64,000 nt of DNA. It comes from JAGQIB01 sp041393395 (GTDB lineage: Bacteria > ARS69). Positions 8,147 through 17,819 of the stretch are shown here, in pieces. The notes beneath the pieces were generated by a model that worked only from the letters and a program-made list of their open reading frames with translations, was not told where the DNA came from and searched no databases. Within the stretch, counting starts at the first letter, position 1. The number at the start of each line of letters is the position of its first letter. Made by a program: the position numbers and the translations under genes. The DNA lies in NCBI GenBank assembly GCA_041393395.1, contig JAWKKG010000004.1:310001-374000 (forward strand). Direction: 5' to 3'.

Positions 8147-8626
8147 ATGTCGATCTTCTTGAAGATCGCGGAAGTGCCGGGAGAATCCACGGCGAAGGGT
8201 TTCGAGCAGATGATCGAGTGCTCGAGCTACAGCCATGGAGTGTCGCAGGCCGCGACGGCGACGCAGTCGGGTAGCCTGGGCGACGCGAACTGTCACCACC
8301 AGGACGTGACGATCACGAAGCTCTGCGACAGCGCGAGCCCGCTGCTGGCCCAGAACTGCGCCGAGGCGAAGAACTTCCCGGAGGTCACGATCTCCATCAC
8401 GAAGACCGTCGCGAACCAGCAGATCGCGTACTTCGTCGTCACGCTCACGGACTGCATCATTTCGATGGTCTCGATGAGCGGGTCCGACGAAGGCGCTCCG
8501 ATCGAGTCCGTGTCGATCAACTTCGCGAAGATCACGTGGAACTACACCTCCGTGGACAAGACCGGCACGGTCGGCGGCACCACGGAAGGCGGTTGGGATC
8601 TCACGACGGGCGCCGTGCCCTCCTAG
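8147..8626 (+). CDS. hcp: T6SS inner tube protein Hcp (TssD)
   Basis: A 159-residue Hcp-family protein. It opens with the typical MSIFLKIAEVPGES strand, then the SHGVSQ loop and FxEVTISITKTV strand, and ends with the KITWNYTSVDK strand found near the end of Hcp1-type proteins. Hexameric rings stack into the expelled tube and can carry effectors in their lumen. It has four or more Cys residues, more than usual for the family. A GGAG motif precedes the ATG. A strong hairpin lies just downstream (8669-8692), as expected for a gene expressed above its operon neighbours. Confidence 0.93.
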   Translation: MSIFLKIAEVPGESTAKGFEQMIECSSYSHGVSQAATATQSGSLGDANCHHQDVTITKLCDSASPLLAQNCAEAKNFPEVTISITKTVANQQIAYFVVTLTDCIISMVSMSGSDEGAPIESVSINFAKITWNYTSVDKTGTVGGTTEGGWDLTTGAVPS

Positions 8627-8668
8627 GTTCCCGCGGCATTCCGCGCGACGTTCCGGTCCGGCGGCGCG

Positions 8669-8692
8669 GCGGGCGGCGACTCGTCCGCCCGC
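8669..8692 (+). promoter_or_regulatory. Hairpin downstream of hcp
   Basis: A perfect 8-bp inverted repeat, GCGGGCGG (8669-8676) and CCGCCCGC (8685-8692), with an 8-base loop. It sits in the 176-bp gap between hcp and tagJ and has no T tract. It may stabilise the hcp message or partly terminate transcription, which would give more Hcp than downstream products. Confidence 0.4.
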
Positions 8693-8802
8693 GCCTCGCC
8701 CGGGCCGGATGTCGTTTTCCGGGACGGGACGAGCGGCGTGACACCGCCCTCGTCCGCTCCCGGTGGAGCGACGATCCAGGCCCTCGAGCGAAGGAGATCG
8801 CG

Positions 8803-9597
8803 GTGACGGCGCAAGATTTCTGGCGGGAAGGTCGGCTGGCCGAGGCGATCGAGGCCCAGATCGGTGAGGTCAAGGCGAATCCCCTCGACGTCGACCGGCG
8901 GTACTTCCTGTTCGCGCTGTTCGCGTTCTCGGGCAACCTGGAGCGGGCCGCCAAGCAGCTCGACGCCCTCGGGACCTCGGACCAGAAGCTGGCGGCCGGC
9001 ACGATTCCCTACCACAACCTCCTCGCGGCCGAGGCGGATCGTCGCCGGGTGCTCGCGGGGGAGGCGGACGCGCTGATTCCGGACGACGCGCCGGAGTCGC
9101 TGCGACGTCGTGCCCGGGCTTTCCGGGGCGATCGCTGGACGCGAGCCGAGCTGGAAGCGATCGAGGCGCTCGAGACCGCCACGAGCGGCACCTGCGACGG
9201 TGACGAGTTCCGGCAGATCCACGATACGGACGAGGCGCTGGGCCCGACGGTCGAGATGTTCGCCGGCGGTCGCTGGCTGCTGCTGCCGTTCGGGAAGATC
9301 CGAAGCCTTTCGATTCGCGAGCCGCGGCACGTGCTGGATCTCCTGTGGGTGCCGGCCTCACTCGAGGATCGCGACGGCGTGCACGCGGACGTGCACCTCC
9401 CCGTGCTCTATCCCGCCAGCGCTTCGGCCGACGACGACGGCCTCCGCCTCGGACGCGGCACGGAATGGGTCGAGCGGGACGGCGTGACCCGCGGGGTGGG
9501 GCAGCGGGTCTGGTGCGTGGACGCCGGCGCCGGCGACGCGGACGATGACCGCGCGCTGCTCGCGATCCGCGAGCTCGAGCTCGCGGACCGGGAGTAG
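8803..9597 (+). CDS. tagJ: T6SS accessory protein TagJ (ImpE/SciE family)
   Basis: A 264-residue ImpE-type protein. The N terminus is a TPR-like region (FWREGRLAEAIEAQIGEVKANPLDVDRRYFLFALFAFSGNLERA), followed by the family's ImpE C-terminal half with RPRHVLDLLW-like and LPVLYPAS segments. TagJ binds TssB and helps TssH engage the sheath. The start is a GTG at 8803 with AAGGAG six bases upstream. The open frame extends further upstream, but that extension overlaps hcp in another frame and is non-family. The tssE gene begins four bases after its stop. Confidence 0.85.
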   Translation: MTAQDFWREGRLAEAIEAQIGEVKANPLDVDRRYFLFALFAFSGNLERAAKQLDALGTSDQKLAAGTIPYHNLLAAEADRRRVLAGEADALIPDDAPESLRRRARAFRGDRWTRAELEAIEALETATSGTCDGDEFRQIHDTDEALGPTVEMFAGGRWLLLPFGKIRSLSIREPRHVLDLLWVPASLEDRDGVHADVHLPVLYPASASADDDGLRLGRGTEWVERDGVTRGVGQRVWCVDAGAGDADDDRALLAIRELELADRE

Positions 9598-9601
9598 CCC
9601 T

Positions 9602-10093
9602 TTGGCCGGGCGGCGCTCGACCGGCGTTCTGACCCACTCGGTGCTCGATCGCGTGGCGGGCACGGGCGACGGGAACGAGCGCCCGAGCTCCCTGGCCATC
9701 CGCGTCGACGATCTGCGACAGGCGGTCCGGCGCGACCTCGAGTGGCTCCTCAACACCCGGCGCGTGCTCGGCGAGGAGTACGAGGGCCTGACCGAGGTCC
9801 AGACCTCGCATCTCGCATTCGGGTTGCCCGATCTCAGTCCCTACTCGCGATCGAGCGCGTTCGACAGCCGGGAACTGTGCGTGCTCATCGAGCGCGCCAT
9901 CTCGACGTTCGAGCCGCGGCTCGTGAAGGGCACGGTCAAGGTCGAGTTCGTCAAGAGTGATCGCGTCGACGACTTCGCGATGCGCTTCCGGATCCGCGGC
10001 CTCCTTCACGTCGAGCCGATCACGGAGCCGGTGACGTTCGACACGGCGCTCGATCCGAACAACGGTTCGATGAAGGTGGAGGCGACGGAGTGA
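9602..10093 (+). CDS. tssE: T6SS baseplate protein TssE (gp25-like)
   Basis: A 163-residue baseplate wedge protein of the gp25/lysozyme-like family. It contains SLAIRVDDLRQAVRRDLEWLLNTRR, the GLPDLSPY loop and the REL(C)xxIERAISTFEPRL helix that defines the family. The preferred start is a TTG at 9602 preceded by GGGAG. Its TGA overlaps the GTG start of tssF, so the two are translationally coupled. Confidence 0.9.
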   Translation: MAGRRSTGVLTHSVLDRVAGTGDGNERPSSLAIRVDDLRQAVRRDLEWLLNTRRVLGEEYEGLTEVQTSHLAFGLPDLSPYSRSSAFDSRELCVLIERAISTFEPRLVKGTVKVEFVKSDRVDDFAMRFRIRGLLHVEPITEPVTFDTALDPNNGSMKVEATE

Positions 10094-11958
10094 ATCGCGA
10101 CCGGCTACTGGAGTACTACAACCGCGAGCTCGCGTACGTGCGACGTCTCGCCTGGGAGTTCGCGGAGCGCTACCCGGCGGTGGCCGGCCAGTTGCAGCTC
10201 GAGCCCGACAAGTGCGAGGATCCGCACGTCGAACGCCTGATCGAGTCGTTCTCGCTGCTCACGTCGCGCATCCGCATGCGCCTCGACGACGAGTTCCCCG
10301 AGATCTCCGACGCGTTTCTCTCCGTCCTTTACCCGCACTGGCTGGCGCCGATCCCGTCGATGACGATCGTGCAGTTCGGTCTCGATCCGGACTGGAGTCG
10401 CGAAGGCGAAGGGCTCGCGATTCCGCGGGGGACGGCGATCCAGACGCGCCCGGTGGACGGCTTCCGGTGCCAGTTCCGCACGACGCTGGATCTGAAGCTG
10501 TTCCCGATCGCGGTGGAGTCGATCGAGGCGATCCCGGTGCCGGAGGGGGAGCCGGGATGCACGCCGGACACGCGCGGCGCCGTTCGCATCGTCCTCAAGA
10601 CGCTCGGAGGGCAGCCCTTCCGGTCCGTCGGTCTGGACGCGTTCGACTTCTTCTGCGACGGCGACCCGGTCGTCGCGCACGCGCTGCACGAGCTGCTGTT
10701 CCGCAACCCGCTCGGCATCCGCGTGCGGGCCGGCGAGGCCGGAGTCCCGACCCGCCTCGACGCGGGGCGGATCGTCCCCGTGGGGTACGAGAGGGATCAG
10801 GGACTGCTGCCGTATCCGCCCGGATCGAACCTCGGGTACCGGCTGCTGAGCGAGTACTTCGCGTTCCCGGACAAGTTCCTGTTCGGCCGGATCGACGGCC
10901 TCGCCTCCGTGGCGGGAACTGCGGACAGCGACCGGCTCGAGATCTCCGTGCTGCTCGATCGGTTCCCGCTGGAGCTCTCCGGCAAGCTCGCCCCCGACAA
11001 CCTCCGACCGGGGTGCACGCCGGCCGCGAACCTGTTCCCGAAGGAATGCGATCCGGTGCGCCTCGATCGGACGACGGTGGAGTACCAGATCCTGCCCGAC
11101 GTTCACTCCCGCGACGGCTACGAGGTCCACAGCGTGCTCGACGTCTCGACCACGTCGCCGAAGACCGGGGCGGTGCGCGACTACACCCCGTTCTACGCAC
11201 TCAAGCACGGGGAGGAGGTCGCGGATGCGGCCTTCTGGCACGCGGTGCGCCGGGAGTCTCCCCGGGAGGGCGATCAGGGCTCCGATCTCTGGATCACGCT
11301 GGTCGATCGCCGGCATCGTCCCATCGAACGAGAGGTCGGGGAGGTCCTGCACGTGACGGCGCTGTGCTCGAATCGAGATCTGCCCGCGCGGCTGCCGGTG
11401 GGCCCGGAGGGAGACTTCCGGATCGAGGGCAAGCCGGGCGTCCGCAGTCTGCGCTGCCTGCGCAAACCGACGGCGGCGATCCGTCCGCGCGCGAGTGCCG
11501 CCGCACGCTGGAAGCTCGTATCGCATCTCTCGCTGAATCACCTTTCGCTCACGGACTCCACGGCGCGCGGCAGGTTCGACACCGACGTTTCCGGGATCAC
11601 GAGCGGCTCGCCCGGCCTCGACGCGTTCCGTGAGATGTTGCGCCTGTACGACCACACCGACTCGGCGGTCGCGAAGCAGCGCATCGCGGGACTCACGTCG
11701 ATCTCGTCGCAGCCGGTGATGAAGCGGATCCGGGCCGGTGAGGTCACCGTGCCGGCGCGAGGACTCGAGGTCACCTTCGAGCTCGATCAGGACAAGTTCG
11801 CCGGCAGCGGGCCGTTCCTGTTCGCCTCCGTGCTGGAACGGTTCCTCGGCATGTACGCGTCGATCAATTCATTCGTCCGCACGGTCGCGAAGGTCCGTCA
11901 GCGGGAAGGAGTGCTCAAGGCATGGCCACCGAGGGCCGGGTCCCGGTCTCTCCTCTAG
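10090..11958 (+). CDS. tssF: T6SS baseplate protein TssF (ImpG/VasA)
   Basis: A 622-residue TssF of typical length. Its N terminus is highly characteristic: LLEYYNRELAYVRRLAWEFAERYP, then DPHVERLIESFSLLTSRIRMRLDDEFPEI and LYPHWLAPIPSM. The TssF2-TssG unit forms the baseplate wedge. GTG start at 10090 overlaps the tssE stop. The last 37 bases overlap tssG in a different frame, a common arrangement for this pair. Confidence 0.95.
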   Translation: MNRDRLLEYYNRELAYVRRLAWEFAERYPAVAGQLQLEPDKCEDPHVERLIESFSLLTSRIRMRLDDEFPEISDAFLSVLYPHWLAPIPSMTIVQFGLDPDWSREGEGLAIPRGTAIQTRPVDGFRCQFRTTLDLKLFPIAVESIEAIPVPEGEPGCTPDTRGAVRIVLKTLGGQPFRSVGLDAFDFFCDGDPVVAHALHELLFRNPLGIRVRAGEAGVPTRLDAGRIVPVGYERDQGLLPYPPGSNLGYRLLSEYFAFPDKFLFGRIDGLASVAGTADSDRLEISVLLDRFPLELSGKLAPDNLRPGCTPAANLFPKECDPVRLDRTTVEYQILPDVHSRDGYEVHSVLDVSTTSPKTGAVRDYTPFYALKHGEEVADAAFWHAVRRESPREGDQGSDLWITLVDRRHRPIEREVGEVLHVTALCSNRDLPARLPVGPEGDFRIEGKPGVRSLRCLRKPTAAIRPRASAAARWKLVSHLSLNHLSLTDSTARGRFDTDVSGITSGSPGLDAFREMLRLYDHTDSAVAKQRIAGLTSISSQPVMKRIRAGEVTVPARGLEVTFELDQDKFAGSGPFLFASVLERFLGMYASINSFVRTVAKVRQREGVLKAWPPRAGSRSLL

Positions 11959-12971
11959 AGGAGACCCTCTTCGACGAGGGGCAGCTCTTCGAGTTCTTCC
12001 AGGCGGTCCGCCTGCTCCAGTCGCGGGACCGGAGTCGTGCGCCCGTCGGGGAGGAGGCGGATCCCCGCCGGGAGTCCGTGCGCTTTCGCGGCGACGCGCG
12101 ACTCTCGTTCGCGCCGAGCGACGTCTCGGACATCGCGGAATCGGCCCACGACGGCGGCCCACCCGAGATGACCCTCGCGTTTCTCGGGGTGGCGAGCCCG
12201 ATGAGCTTCGGCTCGCTGCCGCTGTGTTACGCCGAGCATGTGCTGGAGCGCCGATCCCGGAAGGATCACGCGCTCCGGGATTTCTACGATCTGTTCAACC
12301 ACCGCCTGGCGTCGCTGTTCTATCGGGCCTGGGAGAAGCACCGTTTCCCGATCGAGTACGAGCGGTCGGAGGCCGCGGAAGGCGGACGTTTCGAGCGCTC
12401 GCTGTTCGCCCTGATCGGACTCGGCACTCCGGGCCTGCGGGGGCGGCAGGCGTTCCCGGATCTGGCGCTCCTGCGCTGGGCCGGCGTGCTCACGCGACGT
12501 CCGGTGACGGAACAGGTTCTGCGCGATCTCATCGCGGAGTGGTTCGACGTGGAAGTCGAGATCGAGACATTCGTGCCGCACTGGTATCCGATGGACGACG
12601 AGGAGCTGAATCCGCTCGGTCGGAAGCCGGCTCGCCTCGGACGCGACACCGTGCTCGGGCGCTCGATGCGCGGGGCTCAGTCGCGATTCCGGCTGCGCCT
12701 CGGCCCGCTCGGCCGGGAGCGATACGAGTCGTTCCTGCCCGGCGGGGATGCCTGGGAGGATCTCGCGGAGCTGGTCACGTTCGCGACGGGGCCGGAGTTC
12801 GACTACGAGGTGCAACTCGTCCTGCGGGCGGCGGCGGCGCCCGAGCCGCGGCTCACGGACGCGCGAGGCCTGGGCGGCATGCGATTGGGGTGGACGTCGT
12901 GGATCCGGACGAGGGACCTCGCCCGCGATCCGGGGGACGTGATTCTGGGGTCGGAGAGGCGCGCGGCGTAA
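11922..12971 (+). CDS. tssG: T6SS baseplate protein TssG (ImpH/VasB)
   Basis: A 349-residue TssG. The N-terminal FFQAVRLLQ motif, EESVRFR-type segment (here RRESVRFRGDARLSFAPSDV), the FLGVASPMSFGSLPLCYAE loop, LRDFYDLFNHRLASLFYRAWEKHRF and the ERYESFLPGGDAWEDLAELV segment are all family features. It completes the TssF-TssG wedge. The tssH gene follows after 21 bases. Confidence 0.93.
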   Translation: MATEGRVPVSPLEETLFDEGQLFEFFQAVRLLQSRDRSRAPVGEEADPRRESVRFRGDARLSFAPSDVSDIAESAHDGGPPEMTLAFLGVASPMSFGSLPLCYAEHVLERRSRKDHALRDFYDLFNHRLASLFYRAWEKHRFPIEYERSEAAEGGRFERSLFALIGLGTPGLRGRQAFPDLALLRWAGVLTRRPVTEQVLRDLIAEWFDVEVEIETFVPHWYPMDDEELNPLGRKPARLGRDTVLGRSMRGAQSRFRLRLGPLGRERYESFLPGGDAWEDLAELVTFATGPEFDYEVQLVLRAAAAPEPRLTDARGLGGMRLGWTSWIRTRDLARDPGDVILGSERRAA

Positions 12972-12992
12972 GCGTCGCCACGGAGGATAGTC

Positions 12993-15707
12993 TTGCTGAA
13001 CCTGAAGTCGTTGATCGGAAAGCTGACCCCGACCGCGCGGCGTGCGCTCGAAGGAGCCGCCGGCCTGGCGGTGTCCCGCACGCACTACGAAGTCGAGATG
13101 GAGCACTGGATCGGGAAGATGGCGGAGGACGAGGGCGGGGACATCGCCCGCATCCTCCGGCATTTCGACGTCGCGCCGGATCGCTTCCTGCGCCAGATCG
13201 CGCAGGCGCTGTCGTCGTGCAAGACGGGTGCCGGCAGTCGTCCGAACCTCACGCAATCGATCGAGGAGATCGCGCGCGAGGGCTGGCTCGTGGCGTCCGT
13301 GAACTACGGCTCGGCCGCCGCCCGGACCGGGGTGCTGTTCCTCGCGGTGCTGCGGATTCCCGTGCTCGCGCGGCGAATGGCCGAGATCAGTCCGGAAGCG
13401 GGAACCATCTCGGCCGACGCCCTCGCGCACGAGCTGCCGAAGATCGTGGCGGGGAGCGCGGAGGATCGGGAAGTGCTGGCCGCGTCGCCGGCGTCGGCCG
13501 AGCGTGGGCTCGGCGGCGAGGGCGGACCCGGTGGCGCCGGCGGTCCGACCCCGGCGCTCGACCAGTACACCGTGGACCTCACGAAGTCCGCCCGTGCGGG
13601 ACGCATCGATCCGGTGCTCGGTCGCGAGGCGGAGATCCGCCAGATCGTGGACATCCTGATGCGCCGCCGTCAGAACAACCCGATCCTCACCGGCGAGGCC
13701 GGCGTGGGGAAGACCGCGGTCGTCGAGGGCTTCGCCCTGCGCATCGCCGAGGGCGACGTGCCGGAGCCGCTCCAGAACGTGGACGTGCGCACGCTGGATC
13801 TCGGCCTCCTGCAGGCGGGGGCCGGCGTGAAGGGCGAGTTCGAGAACCGGCTGAAGCAGGTGATCGAGGAGGTGCGATCGTCCGCCCGCCCGATCATCCT
13901 GTTCATCGACGAGGCGCACACCATGATCGGTGCCGGCGGCCAGGCGGGCCAGAACGACGCCGCGAATCTGCTGAAGCCGGCGCTCGCGCGCGGTGAGCTG
14001 CGCACGATCGCGGCCACCACCTGGGCCGAGTACAAGAAGTACTTCGAGAAGGATCCGGCTCTCACCCGTCGCTTCCAGGTCGTCAAGGTGGAGGAACCGG
14101 ACGAGGCTTCGGCGATCGCGATCATGCGCGGGGTGGCGCCGAAGCTCGAGGAGCACCACGGCGTCCACGTTCTCGACGAGGCGGTGATCGATTCGGTGCG
14201 CCTCTCGCTCCGCTACCTGCCGGCGCGTCAGCTTCCCGACAAGTCCGTGAGCGTGCTGGACACGGCGTGCGCGCGCGTGTCGCTCGGACAGGGCGCGACC
14301 CCGGCCGCGGTCGAGGATGGCCGACGCCGGTTGCAATCGCTGGAGCGGGAGCACCTCGCCCTTTCGCGCGAGACGGCCGCCGGCGCCGCGCACGAGCCGC
14401 GGATCGCCGAGATCGAGACCGAGCGCGACGGGATCGCCGAGGAGCTGCAGAAACTGGAGGAGCGCTGGAAGCGGGAGCGGACACTCGCGCTGGAAGTGCG
14501 GGACCTTCGGCGGAAGCTCTCCGGCACGCCGGCGCCGACGAAATCGGCGGCCGGCGACGGCGCCTCCGCCGCGAAGGATGTGCCGCCCGTCGCCGAGGCG
14601 CCTCTCTCGGACGACGAACGGAAGAAGGTCCGCGCCGAGCTCGACGCGAAACGGGCGGAGCTTTCCACGCTCCAGGGCGAGTCTCCGCTGGTCGCGCCCG
14701 AGGTCAACGCGCAGACGGTGGCCGAGGTGATCTCCGGCTGGACCGGCATCCCGGTGGGCCGGATGGTCGCCGACCAGATCCGCACCGTGCTCGGGCTCGA
14801 GGATCACCTGAAGGCGCGCGTGAAGGGCCAGGACCACGGCCTCGTGGAGATCGCGAGCCGCATCCGCACGTCGCGCGCGAAGATGGACGACCCGAACAAG
14901 CCGATCGGCGTGTTCCTGCTGGTGGGCCCCTCGGGCGTGGGCAAGACGGAGACTGCGCTCACGCTCGCGGAGACGCTCTACGGCGGCGAGCGCAACCTCA
15001 TCACGATCAACATGTCGGAGTACCAGGAGTCGCACACCGTCTCGAGTCTCAAGGGCTCGCCTCCCGGCTACGTGGGCTACGGGGAGGGCGGCGTGCTCAC
15101 GGAGGCGGTGCGACGTCGCCCGTACTCGGTGGTGCTGCTCGACGAGGTCGAGAAGGCGCACCCCGACGTGATGGAGCTGTTCTTCCAGGTGTTCGACAAG
15201 GGCACGCTGGAAGACGGTGAGGGTCGCATGATCGACTTCAAGAACACGATCATCCTGCTGACGTCGAACGTCGGCTCGGACACGATCATGAAGCTCTCGG
15301 CGGATCCGGAGCTGTTGCCGGATCCGGCGGCGCTCGCCGAGGCGATCCGTCCCGAACTCGTCGGTCAGTTCCCGGCCGCGCTGCTCGGGCGCATGATCGT
15401 CGTGCCGTACTACCCGCTGCACGGCGACGTGCTGCGCGACATCATCCAGCTCAAGCTCGGCAAGATCGTCCGCCGGGTGCGCGCGAACCACGGCGCCGAC
15501 GTCGTCTACGGGGACGACGTGGTCGACCTCGTGCTGGCCCGCTGCACCGAGTCGGAAAGCGGCGCCCGCAACGTCGATGCGATTCTGACCCGAACCCTGC
15601 TGCCGGCTATCTCGACCGAGATCCTCGATCGCATGGCCCAAGCCACCCCGTTCTCGCGCGTCGCCGTCTCGGTGACGGACGGCGAGTTCGCGTACGAGAT
15701 CAACTAG
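12993..15707 (+). CDS. tssH: T6SS sheath-recycling AAA+ ATPase TssH (ClpV)
   Basis: A 904-residue ClpV. An N-terminal Clp-type repeat domain is followed by a first AAA+ module with Walker A GEAGVGKT (residues 234-241) and Walker B ILFIDEAH. A coiled-coil middle domain and a second AAA+ module with GPSGVGKT (about residue 645) and VVLLDEVEKAH follow. It disassembles contracted TssBC sheath. The start is a TTG at 12993 with GGAGGA five bases upstream. The linker between N domain and first AAA+ module is Gly/Ala-rich. The vgrG gene begins nine bases after its stop, with a TAGGAG ribosome site formed partly from the stop codon. Confidence 0.95.
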   Translation: MLNLKSLIGKLTPTARRALEGAAGLAVSRTHYEVEMEHWIGKMAEDEGGDIARILRHFDVAPDRFLRQIAQALSSCKTGAGSRPNLTQSIEEIAREGWLVASVNYGSAAARTGVLFLAVLRIPVLARRMAEISPEAGTISADALAHELPKIVAGSAEDREVLAASPASAERGLGGEGGPGGAGGPTPALDQYTVDLTKSARAGRIDPVLGREAEIRQIVDILMRRRQNNPILTGEAGVGKTAVVEGFALRIAEGDVPEPLQNVDVRTLDLGLLQAGAGVKGEFENRLKQVIEEVRSSARPIILFIDEAHTMIGAGGQAGQNDAANLLKPALARGELRTIAATTWAEYKKYFEKDPALTRRFQVVKVEEPDEASAIAIMRGVAPKLEEHHGVHVLDEAVIDSVRLSLRYLPARQLPDKSVSVLDTACARVSLGQGATPAAVEDGRRRLQSLEREHLALSRETAAGAAHEPRIAEIETERDGIAEELQKLEERWKRERTLALEVRDLRRKLSGTPAPTKSAAGDGASAAKDVPPVAEAPLSDDERKKVRAELDAKRAELSTLQGESPLVAPEVNAQTVAEVISGWTGIPVGRMVADQIRTVLGLEDHLKARVKGQDHGLVEIASRIRTSRAKMDDPNKPIGVFLLVGPSGVGKTETALTLAETLYGGERNLITINMSEYQESHTVSSLKGSPPGYVGYGEGGVLTEAVRRRPYSVVLLDEVEKAHPDVMELFFQVFDKGTLEDGEGRMIDFKNTIILLTSNVGSDTIMKLSADPELLPDPAALAEAIRPELVGQFPAALLGRMIVVPYYPLHGDVLRDIIQLKLGKIVRRVRANHGADVVYGDDVVDLVLARCTESESGARNVDAILTRTLLPAISTEILDRMAQATPFSRVAVSVTDGEFAYEIN

Positions 15708-15716
15708 GAGAACGTC

Positions 15717-17786
15717 ATGGCCGACGCGAAATCCGCGGAGAACTGGTTCGCCAAGGTCCACTGCGGCCTGGATGCCGACAAGCTGCTCCTGCGCGGCCTG
15801 ACGGGAACCGAAGGACTCTCCCGTCCGTTCCGCTTCCAGGCGGAGTTCATCTCCGAGGACACCGACGTGGACTTCGGAAAAGTGGTCGGCAAGCCGATGG
15901 CGATCGAGCTCGCCGCGTCCGAGAGCTCCGCCACGCGCTACTTCCACGGAGTGGTGGCGCGCTTCGCGCAGGACGACTCGGAGGGCGGGTTCGCGATCTA
16001 CCGCGCCGAGCTCGTTCCGTGGATCGGTCTGCTCGCGCGGAGCTCGCACACGCGCACGTGGCCGGAGAACGACACGCAATCCATCCTCAAGGAGGTCCTG
16101 GATCTCGCGCCGCACGCGTCGACGGACCTCGCCGCCAAGATGTGGACGCGACCCTACACGGTGCAGTACGGCGAGTCCGATCTCCAGTTCGTCCAGCGGC
16201 TGCTGGAGGAAGAGGGCGTTCACTACCTGTTCGAGCACCTCCAGAACGAGCACAAGCTCGTGACCCGTCCGCCGGAACCGGCCTCGGGATCGCCGATCGT
16301 GAAGTTCGATCTTTCCCGCCAGGAGCTGGTCGGCGGTCTGGACGACTTCCGATTCGGGAAGGAACAGGAGTTCGCGCCGGGCTACTACGAGGTGGCGGAG
16401 TTCGACTGGAACGATCCGGCGGAGTCCTTCAGCGCGCGGGTCGACTCGCGGCTGGCCTCCGGGATGGACAAGAACATCGGCTTCACCGAGCACCCGATGG
16501 AGTTCGTGAAGTCGCACGGCGGATCCTCGGGTTCGGCCGAGAAGCTCGCGAAGATCCGTTCCCTCGAGCGCGACTGCTCCGCGATCACGTTCCGCGGCGA
16601 GAGCGGCAACCCGGCGCTCGCGCCGGGCCAGCTGATCGAGATCGCCGGTCACGGTGCCGGATTCGACGGCCGCTACTACATCGTGGCGGTGTCGCACTCG
16701 CTCGACACGGGCGGGGGCCCGGCCTCCGGCCGCGGGAGCGACAGCCACTACGCGAACTCCTTCCGGTGCATTCCGGACTCCGTGGCCTACGTGCCACCCC
16801 GGATCACGCCGCGACCCCGCATCACGGGCCCCCAGACGGCCGTGGTGACCTCCAACGAGGATCCCGAGGGTCACGGGCGGGTGCAGGTTCGGCTCCCCTG
16901 GGCCCCGGAGATCTCGTTCTGGTCCCGGGTCGTGCAGGGCTGGGCCGGGGCGGGCTGGGGCATCCAGTTCCATCCGAGGCCCGGCCACGAGGTCGTGGTG
17001 GAGTTCCTGGAGGGGGATCCGGACCAGCCGCTGATCACGGGCCGGGTCTACAACGGCGCGAACGCCGGCCCCTACAGCGACAACATGAAGCTCGGCGGCA
17101 TCAAGACCCGCTCCTACGAGGGCGGGGCCGACGAGTACAACGAATTGCGCTTCGACGACACGCCTGACGCAGAAGAAGTGTACCTGCACGCCGAGCGGAA
17201 CCTGCTGGTGGAGGTCGAGGCCGACTCCGGCAAGGACGTCGGGGCCAACCATTCGGAGACGATCGCCGACAACTTCACCCAGAAGGTGGGGGGCGATCGA
17301 AACGAATCGATCACGGGAAACCGGGGCCTGGCGGTGGAAGGCGCCAAGTCCGAGACGGTGGGCAAGGGCAAGAGCGTGTCCGTCAAGGCGGAGCTCACGG
17401 AGACGATCGGCGGCAAGATGACGGTCGACGTCTCGAAGGATCGCAGTCTCACCGTGGGCGGCGCGCTCACGGAGAGCATCACGAACGAGGCGTCCACCAC
17501 GATCGGCAAGACGTGGACGCACACGGTCAAGAAGGCCGGCACGTTGACGATCGGCGAGGCGTTCTCGGTCGCGGTCGACAAGGGAATGAAGGTCGTCGTC
17601 AAGGACGCGTACGGTCTCGAGGCGAAGGAAGTCGCCGTCAAGGCGGAGAAGAAGATCACACTCGAATGCGGGAAGGCGAAGATCTCGCTTTCCGACAACG
17701 GAGACATCGTGATCGAGGGCGCGAAGATCTCGGTGAAGGGATCCGGCGACGTCACGGTCAAGGGCCAGAAGATCGGCCAGAACTAG
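15717..17786 (+). CDS. vgrG: T6SS spike protein VgrG (TssI)
   Basis: A 689-residue VgrG. The N-terminal gp27-like barrel (LLLRGLTGTEGLSRPFRFQAEF onward) includes RFAQDD and the FVQRLLEEEGVHYLFEH motif. The gp5-like OB fold has VVTSNEDPEGHGRVQVRLPW, and the GWGIQFHPRPGHEVVVEFLEGDPDQPLITGRVYN segment is nearly diagnostic. A long beta-helix needle of short repeats follows (GDRNESITG, KSETVGKGKSVSV). It ends with a tip strand set KITLECGKAKISLSDNGDI resembling the DUF6484 protein at 24847. No extra effector domain is fused. The lipase gene that follows is its likely cargo. Confidence 0.95.
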   Translation: MADAKSAENWFAKVHCGLDADKLLLRGLTGTEGLSRPFRFQAEFISEDTDVDFGKVVGKPMAIELAASESSATRYFHGVVARFAQDDSEGGFAIYRAELVPWIGLLARSSHTRTWPENDTQSILKEVLDLAPHASTDLAAKMWTRPYTVQYGESDLQFVQRLLEEEGVHYLFEHLQNEHKLVTRPPEPASGSPIVKFDLSRQELVGGLDDFRFGKEQEFAPGYYEVAEFDWNDPAESFSARVDSRLASGMDKNIGFTEHPMEFVKSHGGSSGSAEKLAKIRSLERDCSAITFRGESGNPALAPGQLIEIAGHGAGFDGRYYIVAVSHSLDTGGGPASGRGSDSHYANSFRCIPDSVAYVPPRITPRPRITGPQTAVVTSNEDPEGHGRVQVRLPWAPEISFWSRVVQGWAGAGWGIQFHPRPGHEVVVEFLEGDPDQPLITGRVYNGANAGPYSDNMKLGGIKTRSYEGGADEYNELRFDDTPDAEEVYLHAERNLLVEVEADSGKDVGANHSETIADNFTQKVGGDRNESITGNRGLAVEGAKSETVGKGKSVSVKAELTETIGGKMTVDVSKDRSLTVGGALTESITNEASTTIGKTWTHTVKKAGTLTIGEAFSVAVDKGMKVVVKDAYGLEAKEVAVKAEKKITLECGKAKISLSDNGDIVIEGAKISVKGSGDVTVKGQKIGQN

Positions 17787-17819
17787 CCCCCGGGAGGGGC
17801 CCAGGAGAACGAGGACGCC

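Noticed and set aside
8536..8802. Upstream extension of TagJ overlapping hcp
   Set aside because: Arg/Gly-rich out-of-frame translation of hcp; the GTG at 8803 has a good ribosome site and matches the family start.
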